Source: Bacteroidales bacterium
Lineage (GTDB): Bacteria > Bacteroidota > Bacteroidia > Bacteroidales > WCHB1-69
Assembly: GCA_024682995.1 (NCBI GenBank)
Contig: JAIKYR010000078.1
Coordinates: 1 to 40,531, forward strand
Direction: 5' to 3'
Length of the DNA: 40,531 nt
The notes below the pieces were generated by a model that made no database searches, had not been told where the DNA came from, and saw only the letters and a list, made by a program, of their open reading frames with translations. Position numbers and translations under genes: made by a program. Below, piece after piece: positions 8,319-17,148 of this stretch (its first letter is position 1; every line of letters starts with the position of its first letter).

Positions 8319-8804
8319 TTATTGGTTATCGTGTTCAAGAATCGAGGTTGTGGAGTATCCCGGCACCAGGGGTATTGTCAGCACCTGACCGCCGCGCTGA
8401 CGGACGAAGTCGCCGCCGGCAATTTGTTCAATGGCATAATCGCCACCCTTGACTAAAATATCTGGTTTTACCTGAGTGATAAGATTATACGGGGTGTCTT
8501 CTTCAAAAAAGACCACATAATCCACCATCTCCAACGCGGCGAGTACCTGGGCGCGGGCCTGCTGGTCGTTCACGGGACGGGAAGGGCCTTTCAGCCGTCT
8601 CACCGATGCATCCGTATTGAGGCCCACTACCAGCAAATCGCCCAGTTGCCGGGCCTTGGCCAGGTAGGTGATGTGCCCCACATGGAGCACATCGAAGCAT
8701 CCGTTGGTGAACACCAGTGTACCTGCATGCAGCTCTTTTTCATTCTCCAGAAAAAAAGCGGGAGAAACAATTTTGGAATCAATATGTTCTATAAAATCCT
8801 TCAT
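8319..8804 (-). CDS. rfaE2: D-glycero-beta-D-manno-heptose 1-phosphate adenylyltransferase (RfaE domain II)
   Basis: A 161-residue nucleotidyltransferase equal to the C-terminal half of HldE. It adenylylates heptose-1-phosphate on the way to ADP-heptose for LPS core. The signature [16 protein letters not shown] (residues 33-48) carries the HxGH motif, followed by [23 protein letters not shown] near 119-123 and the C-terminal [10 protein letters not shown]. The start at 8804 was chosen because it begins the family N-terminus and overlaps the upstream stop by four bases (ATGA). The open frame upstream of it, to 9266, is a shadow of the neighbouring gene. The stand-alone form implies that the kinase half is encoded elsewhere. 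Confidence 0.93.
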   Translation of the reverse strand: MKDFIEHIDSKIVSPAFFLENEKELHAGTLVFTNGCFDVLHVGHITYLAKARQLGDLLVVGLNTDASVRRLKGPSRPVNDQQARAQVLAALEMVDYVVFFEEDTPYNLITQVKPDILVKGGDYAIEQIAGGDFVRQRGGQVLTIPLVPGYSTTSILEHDNQ

Positions 8805-9898
8805 TTTGAGGCGGTCGGGGTTTCGTCGGTGAGAACCGGATTCACAGAATCCTTTTTTTTGTAAAATGAGGCGGCCACTAAAGAGAGCAGTCCGAAGCCG
8901 ATGGAGACGGCCGTTTGCAGAATCCAGCCGATCCAACCTCCGGCAAGGCCCTGGGTATAAGATACGCCATAGAGCACCAGGATGCCGGCCGTGATTAGCG
9001 GATAAGAGCCCAGCCCGCCTTGGGAGATCATAAAGGCGATGGTACCGAAAATCAGTACGGAGAAGGCGGCACCGGGACCCGCCTGGCTCAAGAAGGGTAG
9101 GGCGAGGATGCAGCTGTATGTGCCAAGGAAATAGGCTATCCACATGATGAGCGTCCACAACACATAGCGTCCCGGATGGGGCAGGTCTTTGATGGAAATC
9201 ACACCCTGCCAAATGCCGACCAAAAAATTGCGGACTTTCATCATCCAGGAGATGTGGCTCCACCACTTGCGCGTGAGACGGAAGAGGAAATAGAGGATGA
9301 TGACAAATGCTATCAGTATGAACATAAAATAGTTGCTAAGTATGGAGAGGCCTTTCTGCTCCATCCACATCCGGACGGTCATCTGGGTGTCCTGATCCAC
9401 CACCACCTCGGAAAGCATACTGGTGTTCATTGCCACTGCTACCACCAGCAACACAATCCAGCAGATGATATCCACGGCTCGTTCGGTGACCACGGTGCCA
9501 AGGGACTTCTGGAAGGGCACGTTCTCAAAACGCTGCAGAAACGAGCAGCGTAGAAATTCCCCCAGTCGGGGCAGCGCGAGGTTAGCCATGTAGCAGACCA
9601 TGACGGAATAGAACGACATGGAATATCGGATTTTATAGCCGAGAGGCTCCAGCAGCAGCCGTCCCCGTACCGCGCGGGCAAAGTCGGCGAACAGCGCCAG
9701 CAAGGCCGCCATCACCAGCATAAACCAGCTGAACGGGTTGTTGATCATCGACATGGAATCGAAAATCATACGGATGTCCTCCTTATCCAGCGAGCGCAGC
9801 GAAAGCCATATAAAAAAGACGCCCAATCCGACAAAAAACACAAACTGGATTATTGTCTTCAGCGCATTTTTCCTTGATTTAACCTCACTATTATTCAT
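8801..9898 (-). CDS. Lysylphosphatidylglycerol synthase TM-region / UPF0104 membrane protein
   Basis: A 365-residue inner-membrane protein with about eight hydrophobic segments, matching the UPF0104/AglD-like family (the flippase domain of MprF-type proteins). Family motifs are [13 protein letters not shown] near 70-83, PRLGEFLRC near 109-117, [11 protein letters not shown] near 133-143 and [10 protein letters not shown] near 293-302. There is no soluble C-terminal synthase domain, so lipid aminoacylation is not expected; lipid or glycolipid translocation is plausible. It is the first gene of the operon with rfaE2 (four-base overlap) and the M23/LysM gene. Its promoter lies in the short divergent region shared with gldA. 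Confidence 0.85.
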   Translation of the reverse strand: MNNSEVKSRKNALKTIIQFVFFVGLGVFFIWLSLRSLDKEDIRMIFDSMSMINNPFSWFMLVMAALLALFADFARAVRGRLLLEPLGYKIRYSMSFYSVMVCYMANLALPRLGEFLRCSFLQRFENVPFQKSLGTVVTERAVDIICWIVLLVVAVAMNTSMLSEVVVDQDTQMTVRMWMEQKGLSILSNYFMFILIAFVIILYFLFRLTRKWWSHISWMMKVRNFLVGIWQGVISIKDLPHPGRYVLWTLIMWIAYFLGTYSCILALPFLSQAGPGAAFSVLIFGTIAFMISQGGLGSYPLITAGILVLYGVSYTQGLAGGWIGWILQTAVSIGFGLLSLVAASFYKKKDSVNPVLTDETPTASK

Positions 9899-9914
9899 CT
9901 ATATGTTTTAAGCG

Positions 9915-9946
9915 GGCAAAGATACAAAAAAAGCCGTATCTTTGCC
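9915..9946. promoter_or_regulatory. Divergent promoter pair in a perfect inverted repeat
   Basis: The intergenic region between the UPF0104 gene (-) and gldA (+) is only 69 bases. TATCTTTG occurs on the plus strand at 9937-9944 and on the minus strand at 9924-9917, and both fit TAnnTTTG. They are embedded in an 11-bp perfect dyad: GGCAAAGATAC (9915-9925) and GTATCTTTGCC (9936-9946), spacer ten bases. Predicted starts fall near 9910 (-) and 9951 (+), shortly before each ATG. Each -33 region overlaps the other promoter's -7 box, so the two promoters should compete or share a regulator. Confidence 0.65.
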
Positions 9947-9967
9947 GCCTATTTAATTAGTGGTAAT

Positions 9968-10717
9968 ATGTCTATTATAGTTAACCATATCACCAAAGTC
10001 TTTGGCAAGCAATACGCGCTGAACGACATCAGTTTTGAAGCCAAAAAGGGTGAAATTGTCGGTTTCCTCGGACCCAACGGCGCCGGAAAGACCACGATGA
10101 TGAAGATCATCACCTGTCTGATTCCGCCCACCGAGGGCAGTGTTTCCGTGTGCGGCCTCGACATCTGGAACGATTCGTTGGCCCTGCGCAAGAAAATCGG
10201 CTATCTTTCGGAAGCCAACCCTTTGTATTACGACATGTACGTTCGGGAGTTTCTGGAATTCATCGCCGGCATCCACCATCTGGACAAAGTTCCCCAACGT
10301 GTGGACCATATCATCGAGCAGACGGGGCTTTCCGTTGAGCAGCACAAGAAGATCGGGGCCTTGTCGCGAGGTTACAAACAGCGTGTGGGTATCGCCCAGG
10401 CGCTTATCCACGAGCCGGAAGTGCTGATCCTTGACGAGCCGACCACGGGCCTCGACCCCAACCAGCTCATCGAGATACGCGCTCTGATTCGCTCCTACGG
10501 CAAAGGTCGGACCGTGCTGCTCTCCACACACATCATGCAGGAGGTGCAGGCTATGTGCGACCATGTCATCATCATTAACAAGGGGAAACTGGTCGCGGAC
10601 GCTTCCGTTTCCGAGCTTCCCAATATGGCTGAAAAACTGGGCCTTACCCATTCGTCTGAACTGAACGCCCTTGGCATGGAAGAACTCTTCCACGCCCTCA
10701 CCCACAAAACCGAATAA
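9968..10717 (+). CDS. gldA: ABC transporter ATP-binding protein, GldA-like
   Basis: ATPase subunit of an ABC transporter. Walker A is GPNGAGKT (35-42), the signature region LSRGYKQRVG (132-141), Walker B LILDEP (153-158), and the switch histidine is in STHIMQEV. The pattern GEIVGFLGPNGAGKTTMMKI, IGYLSEANPLY and SRGYKQRVGIAQALIHEP is that of the GldA group named for Flavobacterium gliding. In non-gliding Bacteroidales such genes are common and may serve other roles. It is 249 residues, shorter than many GldA proteins (about 300), ending soon after the H-loop region. The membrane partners gldF and gldG are not adjacent, so it must pair with a permease encoded elsewhere. A divergent promoter precedes it and the next gene starts one base after its stop. 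Confidence 0.82.
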   Translation: MSIIVNHITKVFGKQYALNDISFEAKKGEIVGFLGPNGAGKTTMMKIITCLIPPTEGSVSVCGLDIWNDSLALRKKIGYLSEANPLYYDMYVREFLEFIAGIHHLDKVPQRVDHIIEQTGLSVEQHKKIGALSRGYKQRVGIAQALIHEPEVLILDEPTTGLDPNQLIEIRALIRSYGKGRTVLLSTHIMQEVQAMCDHVIIINKGKLVADASVSELPNMAEKLGLTHSSELNALGMEELFHALTHKTE

Positions 10718-10718
10718 T

Positions 10719-11999
10719 ATGTCCCGTCTCACCCTCCCTTTGCTCAGAACCCAAAACCAATATCGGGAGATCTCGTTTGAAGAGGCCTTTCGGGTGGTCG
10801 TGGAACAGGGGAAAAACATGCGGGAAAATGCAACACTGGTGCTTACCTCCGGTGATTACTCCAACGAGGAACTGTATCTGCTCCAGCGGCTGGCCCGGGC
10901 GGGTTTCCGCACCAATGCCATCGGCTCCTTCGATTATTACAATCGGGGAACGGCATTCTTCCACGACAAAAACGACATCCTGCCCTATGCCGAGCTGTTC
11001 GGCTCCGACCTGTTGTTGTGCCTTTTGGATGAAACCGTGGACACCCATTCCATGCGGACCATCCGCGGCGTGATCGAGGCTTGCAACCAAGCCGAAGTCT
11101 ATCGTTTCAACCGGCCGGACACCCTGAAAATACGTCATTATGCGATGTTCTTCCGAAGCCTCAACCACTACCTCATCCACCACGATTTGGCCAAGGGCAT
11201 CTACGTGGACGGGCTCGGGAAACAGTATGACGAATACAAAACAGCCATCCTGCAAGAGGATCTCAACACGTTGTTGGCATATAACGACCTCACGGAGGAA
11301 GATGTCCGGAACTTTGTTGGGAAACTGCTCCACGCTGAGGCTCCTGCCTTCATCCTTTGGGAACGCTGGCTGGACGCACGCGCCGTCATTGAGTTGGAAA
11401 ACCTATGCATGTTACTTGACATCCAGGCGAAACCGTCATCCGGCTTCCTCTGCATCAAAGGCGATCTCAACTCGCAAGGACTTTACGATATGGGCATTTT
11501 CCCCGAACTTTGCGTCAGTGGAGAACATTTTGACTCAGAATCCATTAACCTGATGCGGGAATTGTATGGTCAGCCGGTATGCACCACGCCCATTGACATT
11601 AGTGCCACGCTCCGTGCCAGCGGGTTTGAGACCGTCCTGTTGATGAACGCCACCGGCGTGTCCCTGCCCGATGACATTCTGCAGCATCTTCCCAACGCCC
11701 GTTTCACCATCCTGCAAACTGCCTATTGGGATGCGGAGCACGATTTTCAGGCGGACCTTATCCTGCCGGCCTCTCTGCCGGAGGAGACTTTCGGCACCTA
11801 CACGGATTCTGCCAGAACGCCCCATCAGAGCAAGCCGGCCCAGCCCTGCCCGATAGAATATGATACCCTACACCAGCTGTCTGCCATCGGGCAGCGGCTT
11901 GGACTTTCCCCCATAGAGGATCCCACGGAAATCTTTATGGAATATATCTCCTTCATGAAAGGCGGATGCCACAGCCAACGTCGGCATTTTTTCAGATAA
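10719..11999 (+). CDS. Molybdopterin oxidoreductase-like protein lacking Fe-S domain
   Basis: A 426-residue protein resembling the central part of molybdopterin oxidoreductases and NuoG-type subunits. The family pattern is seen in REISFEEAFRVV, SNEELYLLQRLARAGFRTNAI, SDLLLCLLDETVDTH, CIKGDLNSQGLYDMG and the near-C-terminal ADLILPASLPEETFGTYTDS. The N-terminal [4Fe-4S] cysteine cluster and 2Fe-2S domain are absent, as is the long C-terminal cofactor-binding domain, and no obvious Cys, Sec or Ser metal ligand sits in the expected place. It may be a cofactor-free paralogue or a partner to Fe-S subunits encoded elsewhere. The start at 10719 is one base after gldA; an in-frame start at 10671 lies within gldA and is less likely. 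Confidence 0.7.
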   Translation: MSRLTLPLLRTQNQYREISFEEAFRVVVEQGKNMRENATLVLTSGDYSNEELYLLQRLARAGFRTNAIGSFDYYNRGTAFFHDKNDILPYAELFGSDLLLCLLDETVDTHSMRTIRGVIEACNQAEVYRFNRPDTLKIRHYAMFFRSLNHYLIHHDLAKGIYVDGLGKQYDEYKTAILQEDLNTLLAYNDLTEEDVRNFVGKLLHAEAPAFILWERWLDARAVIELENLCMLLDIQAKPSSGFLCIKGDLNSQGLYDMGIFPELCVSGEHFDSESINLMRELYGQPVCTTPIDISATLRASGFETVLLMNATGVSLPDDILQHLPNARFTILQTAYWDAEHDFQADLILPASLPEETFGTYTDSARTPHQSKPAQPCPIEYDTLHQLSAIGQRLGLSPIEDPTEIFMEYISFMKGGCHSQRRHFFR

Positions 12000-12020
12000 A
12001 ATTAATAAAAACAATAAATT

Positions 12021-13853
12021 ATGAGCGAAACAAACAATTTACCCTCCCGCAAACCTGTCTTTCAGGAAAAACCCGAAACTCCGTCCAGAAAATTCTGGCG
12101 TGTGGTATGGGGCTCCATGTTAGGCTTTCTGTTTTGCAACCTGATTGTATCCTTCCTATATATGTTGATGTTCTTTGCCATGATTGGCATGATGGGCTCC
12201 GGAGTAAAAAGTGGTTCCGGCACGGAAACCGTGAAAGACAACAGTGTGTTGAAAATAGACCTTTCGCAAGGTGTTCGCGAACGTGCCATTGACATGCCGT
12301 TTGCACAATTCAACAATTACAACGATAATCTGGGACTGGATGATATTCTGGCCTCCATCAAAAATGCTGCCTCGGACTCCAAAATCAAAGGTATCTACCT
12401 CAGCTCCCCATCGGCGGCGGCATCTCCGGCTACCCTGAAAGAAATCCACGACGCGCTCAAGATTTTCCGGAAATCGGGCAAATTCATTTATGCCTACAGT
12501 GACAGCTATTCCCAAAACGGGTACTACATAGCCTCCATCGCCGACAAGATTCTGCTCAATCCCACCGGCAGTGTGGACTTCAGAGGCTATGCCTTCCAAA
12601 TCATGTTTTACAAAAACCTCATCGACAAGCTGGATGTGGATGTGCAGGTCATCCGCCATGGAAAATTCAAAAGTGCCATCGAGCCATATATCATGGATAA
12701 GATGAGCGAAGCCAACCGCGAGCAGATGGATCTGTTAGCCAATACCTTATGGAAATGTATTACGAAAGACATCGCCGACTCGCGCCATATCAGCGTAGAT
12801 ACACTCAACTATATTGCCGACAATCTGATTGCCTACGATGCTAAAAACGCATTGGCATCCAAGATGGTGGACAGGCTCTGTTACGTGGCCGATGCGGAGA
12901 AGATGATAAAATCGAAGCTCAATTTGGGTGAGGATGAAGACATCAATTTCGTGACTCTTGGAAAATACCGAAAATCCTTCGACCCTTCTTCCAAAGCAAA
13001 GCAAAAGGTAGCCGTTGTATATGCCGTGGGTGAGATTCACGATGGCAGAGGTTCGGAAATGCAGGGCATCTACTCTGACAGTTTCATTAAGGAGTTCCGG
13101 AAAGCCTATAAGGATGATAACGTGAAAGCCATCGTGTTGCGTATCAATTCACCGGGTGGCAGTGCCATCGCCTCCGAGAACATCTGGCAGGAGATTGAGA
13201 AGGCCAAAAAGGCCGGCAAGATTGTGGTGACCTCCATGGGTGATTATGCCGCTTCCGGAGGCTACTACATCGCCTGCAATTCCGACTACATCATCGCCCA
13301 GCCCAATACCCTGACTGGCTCTATCGGTGTGTTCGGCATGATTCCATCCTTCCAGAACTTCCTGAAAAACAAGGTTGGTATCACCCTCGACAAGGTGGCC
13401 ACTAACCCGCACGCCGACTTCGGTAACGGATTTCGTCCGATGGACGAGGTGGAAATCGCCATACTCCAGAATTCTATCGAACAGATTTATGCCCTGTTCA
13501 CCCAGCGGGTGGCTGACGGTCGTAAGATGTCGGTGGCTGCGGTGGACAGCATCGGCCAAGGTCGTGTATGGGCTGGCCAGGATGCTCTCGGCATCGGCCT
13601 TGTGGACAAGATCGGCTCCTTGGATGACGCCGTCAGGAAGGCTGCCGAGTTGGCGAAGGTTTCCGACTATGCCATCGCCTATTATCCCAAACAAACCGAC
13701 TGGTTCTCCATGTTGTTCCGCGATGACGACGACATGGATGCCGCCATTCGCGCCAAGCTTGGAAAATTTTATTTTATGTTTGATGGTGTTGACCAGATCC
13801 TTTCGCAAGAAGGCGTTCAGGCCCGTATGCCCATGAACATTGTAATCCAATAA
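12021..13853 (+). CDS. sppA: Signal peptide peptidase SppA, 67K type
   Basis: SppA is a membrane-bound serine protease that degrades cleaved signal peptides. At 610 residues it is the long, duplicated type. One N-terminal membrane segment runs about 28-57 (LGFLFCNLIVSFLYMLMFF). The catalytic lysine is expected at K217 in HGKFKSAIEPY in the first half. The nucleophile is S412 in GDYAASGGYY in the second half, matching the E. coli K209/S409 dyad. NSPGGSA (376-382) forms the oxyanion segment. It lies 21 bases after the molybdopterin-like gene and 12 bases before the steroid-reductase-like gene, in a plus-strand envelope cluster. Confidence 0.95.
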   Translation: MSETNNLPSRKPVFQEKPETPSRKFWRVVWGSMLGFLFCNLIVSFLYMLMFFAMIGMMGSGVKSGSGTETVKDNSVLKIDLSQGVRERAIDMPFAQFNNYNDNLGLDDILASIKNAASDSKIKGIYLSSPSAAASPATLKEIHDALKIFRKSGKFIYAYSDSYSQNGYYIASIADKILLNPTGSVDFRGYAFQIMFYKNLIDKLDVDVQVIRHGKFKSAIEPYIMDKMSEANREQMDLLANTLWKCITKDIADSRHISVDTLNYIADNLIAYDAKNALASKMVDRLCYVADAEKMIKSKLNLGEDEDINFVTLGKYRKSFDPSSKAKQKVAVVYAVGEIHDGRGSEMQGIYSDSFIKEFRKAYKDDNVKAIVLRINSPGGSAIASENIWQEIEKAKKAGKIVVTSMGDYAASGGYYIACNSDYIIAQPNTLTGSIGVFGMIPSFQNFLKNKVGITLDKVATNPHADFGNGFRPMDEVEIAILQNSIEQIYALFTQRVADGRKMSVAAVDSIGQGRVWAGQDALGIGLVDKIGSLDDAVRKAAELAKVSDYAIAYYPKQTDWFSMLFRDDDDMDAAIRAKLGKFYFMFDGVDQILSQEGVQARMPMNIVIQ

Positions 13854-13865
13854 CATTTTACCCTT

Positions 13866-14675
13866 ATGAGTCCTGAAACTTTTACCTCCGCATTTTACAT
13901 TTACCTCTATGTGATGATCGGCTTGGCCGCAGTGGTATTTGTATCCTTGTACTTCGTCAACGCCAGCTATGGGGCCTTCACCTCCAACAAGTGGGGAAAG
14001 ACCATCAACAACAAGCTGGCGTGGTTTCTGATGGAGTTCCCTATCTTTCTGGCCATGCTCATCATCTGGCTGGCCTCACCCCACCGCTTCGAAACGGTGC
14101 CGATGGTGTTCCTGCTGATCTTTGAAATCCACTATTTCCAACGGTCGCTGATATTTCCCTGGCTGATGAAAGGGAAGAAGAGCCAGATGTCATTGGCCAT
14201 CATGTTCACAGGCATCGCCTTTAACATTCTGAACGCCGTGATGCAGGGTTACTGGATTTTCTTCGAGGCTTTCCGCTGCAACTACACGGTTTTCGGGTTG
14301 AGCTATTCGGATGTGGCCTGGCTGAAATCGCCGCATTTCATCATCGGTCTCTGCCTCTTCATCATGGGTTTTGTGGCCAACCTCCGTTCCGACTACATCA
14401 TCCGGCATCTCCGCAAGAGCGATGACGACAACAGGCATTATCTCCCGTCCGGCTTCCTGTTCAACTATGTGACCAGCGCCAACTACTTGGGCGAGCTGAT
14501 GGAATGGTTCGGTTTTGCCATTCTCACATGGTCCCTGTCGGGTTTGGTGTTCTTTATTTGGACGTTTGCCAATTTGGTTCCGCGTGCCAACTCCCTCTAC
14601 AAACGCTATCAGCAGGAGTTCCCTACGGAGATGAAGGAACGCCGTCTCAAACGGGTTTTCCCCTTCATCTATTAA
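13866..14675 (+). CDS. 3-oxo-5-alpha-steroid 4-dehydrogenase family membrane protein
   Basis: A 269-residue polytopic membrane protein that fits the steroid 5-alpha-reductase family. Hallmarks are the N-terminal YGAFTSNKWGKTINNKLAWF and MEFPIFL, then FEIHYFQRSLIFPW, the late GFVANLRSDYIIRHLR, and the C-terminal LPSGFLFNYVTSANYLGE, GFAILTWSL and NLVPRANSLYKRY. Family members use NADPH to reduce the delta-4 double bond of 3-oxo-delta-4 steroids, or related enoyl lipids. In gut Bacteroidota such homologues have been linked to bile-acid and steroid reduction; the substrate here is not known. It sits between sppA and murF, with 48 bases before murF. Confidence 0.88.
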   Translation: MSPETFTSAFYIYLYVMIGLAAVVFVSLYFVNASYGAFTSNKWGKTINNKLAWFLMEFPIFLAMLIIWLASPHRFETVPMVFLLIFEIHYFQRSLIFPWLMKGKKSQMSLAIMFTGIAFNILNAVMQGYWIFFEAFRCNYTVFGLSYSDVAWLKSPHFIIGLCLFIMGFVANLRSDYIIRHLRKSDDDNRHYLPSGFLFNYVTSANYLGELMEWFGFAILTWSLSGLVFFIWTFANLVPRANSLYKRYQQEFPTEMKERRLKRVFPFIY

Positions 14676-14723
14676 TTCTCATGATCTGTTGTTGAATAAT
14701 CCCTTTTATTTCTACACGAAAAA

Positions 14724-15974
14724 ATGGAAAAACTGTATGCTAAATATCTGGAGCATCCCAGCATCTGCACCGACACGCGCAAGATTGAGCCAGGATGTTT
14801 GTTCGTCTGCCTCAAAGGGGAGCGTTTTGACGGCAATCAGTTTGCGCTAAATGCGTTGGAACAGGGAGCTGCGTATGTCATCACCGAGAATGTGGATCTT
14901 CGTGCGAACGAACGCTGCATCGTGGTGGATGACGCACTGAAAACGTTGCAGGCCTTAGCTTCCTACCATCGGCAGCATCTGGCCATTCCCATCATCGGGG
15001 TGACGGGCACCAATGGCAAAACCACCACCAAAGAGCTGATGGCTGCCGTGTTGTCCCAAAAATTCCAAACAGCATACACCAAAGGGAACCTTAACAACCA
15101 TATCGGTGTGCCCCTCACCTTGCTCTCCATCCGCCCGACGGATGAGATTGCCATTGTGGAGATGGGTGCCAACCATCCCGGGGAAATAGAAATCCTGTGC
15201 GACATCGCACAACCCACCTTCGGTCTTATTACCAACATCGGTAAAGCCCATATCGAGGGTTTCGGCTCCGTGGAAGAGATTATCCGAACGAAAACGGCAC
15301 TGTACCGCTCGGTTGTCAGCCGTGCGGGAACGCTGTTCGTCAACGCCAATGATACGGTTCTCCGCCAGCAATTGGATTATGATAGGGTGCAATATTACGC
15401 CGAAGGCGGAGAGGCCAATATCCTCGCCATGTCGCCATATCTGCGCATACGCGTTGCCGGTCGGGTGGTGGACACGCATTTGACGGGCAGCTACAATATT
15501 TACAATATGTTAGCAGCGGCATGTGTGGGGCATTATTTTGGCGTGCCCGACGAGCTGATCGCCGAAGCCATCGCTGATTACACCCCTTCCAACCATCGCT
15601 CGCAGGTGAACAACATCGGCAGCAATGTCATTATCTCCGATTATTACAACGCCAATCCCACCAGTATGGAGGCTGCCGTACGCAATCTGTCGAAACTGCA
15701 ACATCCTAAAAAGCTGGCTATCCTTGGCGATATGCTTGAGTTGGGTTCATGCAGCCGCGAGGAGCACCAGCATATGATAGGTTTATGCCAGGATCTCGGT
15801 CTTGAAGCTTGGTTTGTGGGCTCCGAATTTGGCCAGCTTCATCCACAGCACACATTCGCCAACGTGGAACTCCTGAACGACTATCTTCGTCAGCATCCCT
15901 TGTACGACACGATGGTGCTGGTGAAAGGCTCCAACGGCATTCACCTTGACCGTCTTGAAGCGCTTCTGTCATGA
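14724..15974 (+). CDS. murF: UDP-N-acetylmuramoyl-tripeptide--D-alanyl-D-alanine ligase
   Basis: MurF adds D-Ala-D-Ala to the UDP-MurNAc-tripeptide, the last cytoplasmic step of the peptidoglycan precursor. The P-loop GVTGTNGKTTTKEL lies at 92-105, the central domain carries EMGANHPGEIE and ITNIGKAHIEGFGS, and the C-terminal domain has DYYNANPTSMEAA and GDMLELG, all characteristic of MurF. At 416 residues it is slightly shorter than E. coli MurF (452). Its TGA stop overlaps the anmK start by four bases (ATGA at 15971-15974), implying translational coupling of precursor synthesis to cell-wall sugar recycling. Confidence 0.96.
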   Translation: MEKLYAKYLEHPSICTDTRKIEPGCLFVCLKGERFDGNQFALNALEQGAAYVITENVDLRANERCIVVDDALKTLQALASYHRQHLAIPIIGVTGTNGKTTTKELMAAVLSQKFQTAYTKGNLNNHIGVPLTLLSIRPTDEIAIVEMGANHPGEIEILCDIAQPTFGLITNIGKAHIEGFGSVEEIIRTKTALYRSVVSRAGTLFVNANDTVLRQQLDYDRVQYYAEGGEANILAMSPYLRIRVAGRVVDTHLTGSYNIYNMLAAACVGHYFGVPDELIAEAIADYTPSNHRSQVNNIGSNVIISDYYNANPTSMEAAVRNLSKLQHPKKLAILGDMLELGSCSREEHQHMIGLCQDLGLEAWFVGSEFGQLHPQHTFANVELLNDYLRQHPLYDTMVLVKGSNGIHLDRLEALLS

Positions 15975-17053
15975 ACCCAACCGTTTGGAACGGAATTGGG
16001 GTGATGTCGGGCACATCCTTGGATGGCATGGATGTGGCCTGGTGTCGGTTTGAGCATATCGAGGGCAGATGGGCATATCGTATCATTGACGCGACCACAT
16101 TCCCCTATCCGCCAGAATTCCGACAACGTTTGGCGGATGCCACCCGGCTTTCCGCTCTCGACTACGCGCAGCTGAATGTGGATTTGGGAGTTTTTTTCGC
16201 CCAACGCCTTAACCGATGGATCGGGCAGCGTCCGAAGCCTGATTTTATCGCCTCGCATGGGCATACGGTCTTCCACCAGCCCCAGCATGGCTTGACCACA
16301 CAGATAGGCAGCGGGGCTGTCATTGCCGCCCTTACTGGCCTACGAACCGTTTGTGATTTCCGTACCACGGATGTGGCCCTTGGCGGACAAGGAGCTCCCC
16401 TGGTGCCCATCGGCGATGAGCTGTTGTTTGGCCAATACGATGCCTGCCTGAATTTAGGAGGATTTTCCAACATTTCTTTCCGGAAAGATGACTGCCGCCT
16501 TGCTTTCGACATCTCCCCCTGCAATATGGCTTTGAACCTCTTGGCCAACCGGCAAGGGCTGGAGTATGACCCTGACGGGAAAATTGCACAATCGGGAAGC
16601 ATTATCCAGCCCCTGTTGGATAAACTCAACCAGCTGGACTATTACCATCTTCCTGCGCCAAAATCCCTGGGTAAAGAGTGGTTTGATGAGAGTTTTCTTC
16701 CTCTGCTGCAGCCGTTCTTGGAACCTGACAATCTTCCGAATGGTCTGAGGACCGTCGTGGAGCACATCGCCATGCAGATTGCGGCGGCGGTGCCCATGTG
16801 TGCTGGCCAGATGCTGGTCACGGGCGGCGGCGCACACAACCGCTTCCTCATTGAACGACTGTCCGAAAAATCCCCTCTGCGGGTGATAATCCCAGACTCT
16901 CTTACCATCGATTATAAGGAAGCACTTGTTTTCGCCTTCCTCGGCTTACTGCGCCTGCAGGGAAATAGCAACTGCCTTAAAAGTGTAACTGGTGCTATAT
17001 CTGATAATTGCGGCGGTGCTGTGTACCTTCCGGCCAAGGCTTTTCAGAAATAA
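15971..17053 (+). CDS. anmK: Anhydro-N-acetylmuramic acid kinase
   Basis: AnmK hydrolyses and phosphorylates 1,6-anhydro-MurNAc to MurNAc-6-phosphate in peptidoglycan recycling. Family motifs are GVMSGTSLDGMDVAWC (residues 10-25), SHGHTVFHQP, DFRTTDVALGGQGAPLVPIGD, NLGGFSNIS, the phosphate-loop-like TGGGAHNRFLIERL and the near-C-terminal DYKEALVFAFLG. The 360-residue length is normal. The start overlaps the murF stop by four bases. Its downstream partner MurQ is not in the window. Confidence 0.95.
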   Translation: MNPTVWNGIGVMSGTSLDGMDVAWCRFEHIEGRWAYRIIDATTFPYPPEFRQRLADATRLSALDYAQLNVDLGVFFAQRLNRWIGQRPKPDFIASHGHTVFHQPQHGLTTQIGSGAVIAALTGLRTVCDFRTTDVALGGQGAPLVPIGDELLFGQYDACLNLGGFSNISFRKDDCRLAFDISPCNMALNLLANRQGLEYDPDGKIAQSGSIIQPLLDKLNQLDYYHLPAPKSLGKEWFDESFLPLLQPFLEPDNLPNGLRTVVEHIAMQIAAAVPMCAGQMLVTGGGAHNRFLIERLSEKSPLRVIIPDSLTIDYKEALVFAFLGLLRLQGNSNCLKSVTGAISDNCGGAVYLPAKAFQK

Positions 17054-17096
17054 AAGTTTTTTCAAAAAAAATGTCGGATGATAATAATAAAAATGT

Positions 17097-17104
17097 TACT
17101 TTTG
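17097..17104 (+). promoter_or_regulatory. Candidate tonB promoter -7 element
   Basis: TACTTTTG followed by CCG fits TAnnTTTG and lies 44 bases before the tonB ATG, inside the 95-base gap after anmK. The upstream sequence is very AT-rich and shows no clear -33 TTG. tonB may thus have its own promoter in addition to read-through from anmK. Confidence 0.45.
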
Positions 17105-17148
17105 CCGTTCACTAATATAGATGTATTACATTAGAAAAATATACCGTT

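Noticed and set aside
8805-9266. Upstream extension of the rfaE2 reading frame to 9266
   Set aside because: The extension has no RfaE similarity and overlaps the UPF0104 gene; ATG at 8804 starts the family N-terminus and overlaps the upstream stop by four bases.
10671-10718. Start of the molybdopterin-like gene within gldA
   Set aside because: The first 16 residues would be a Ser/Pro/Thr-rich shadow of gldA; the ATG at 10719 just after the gldA stop is a better start.
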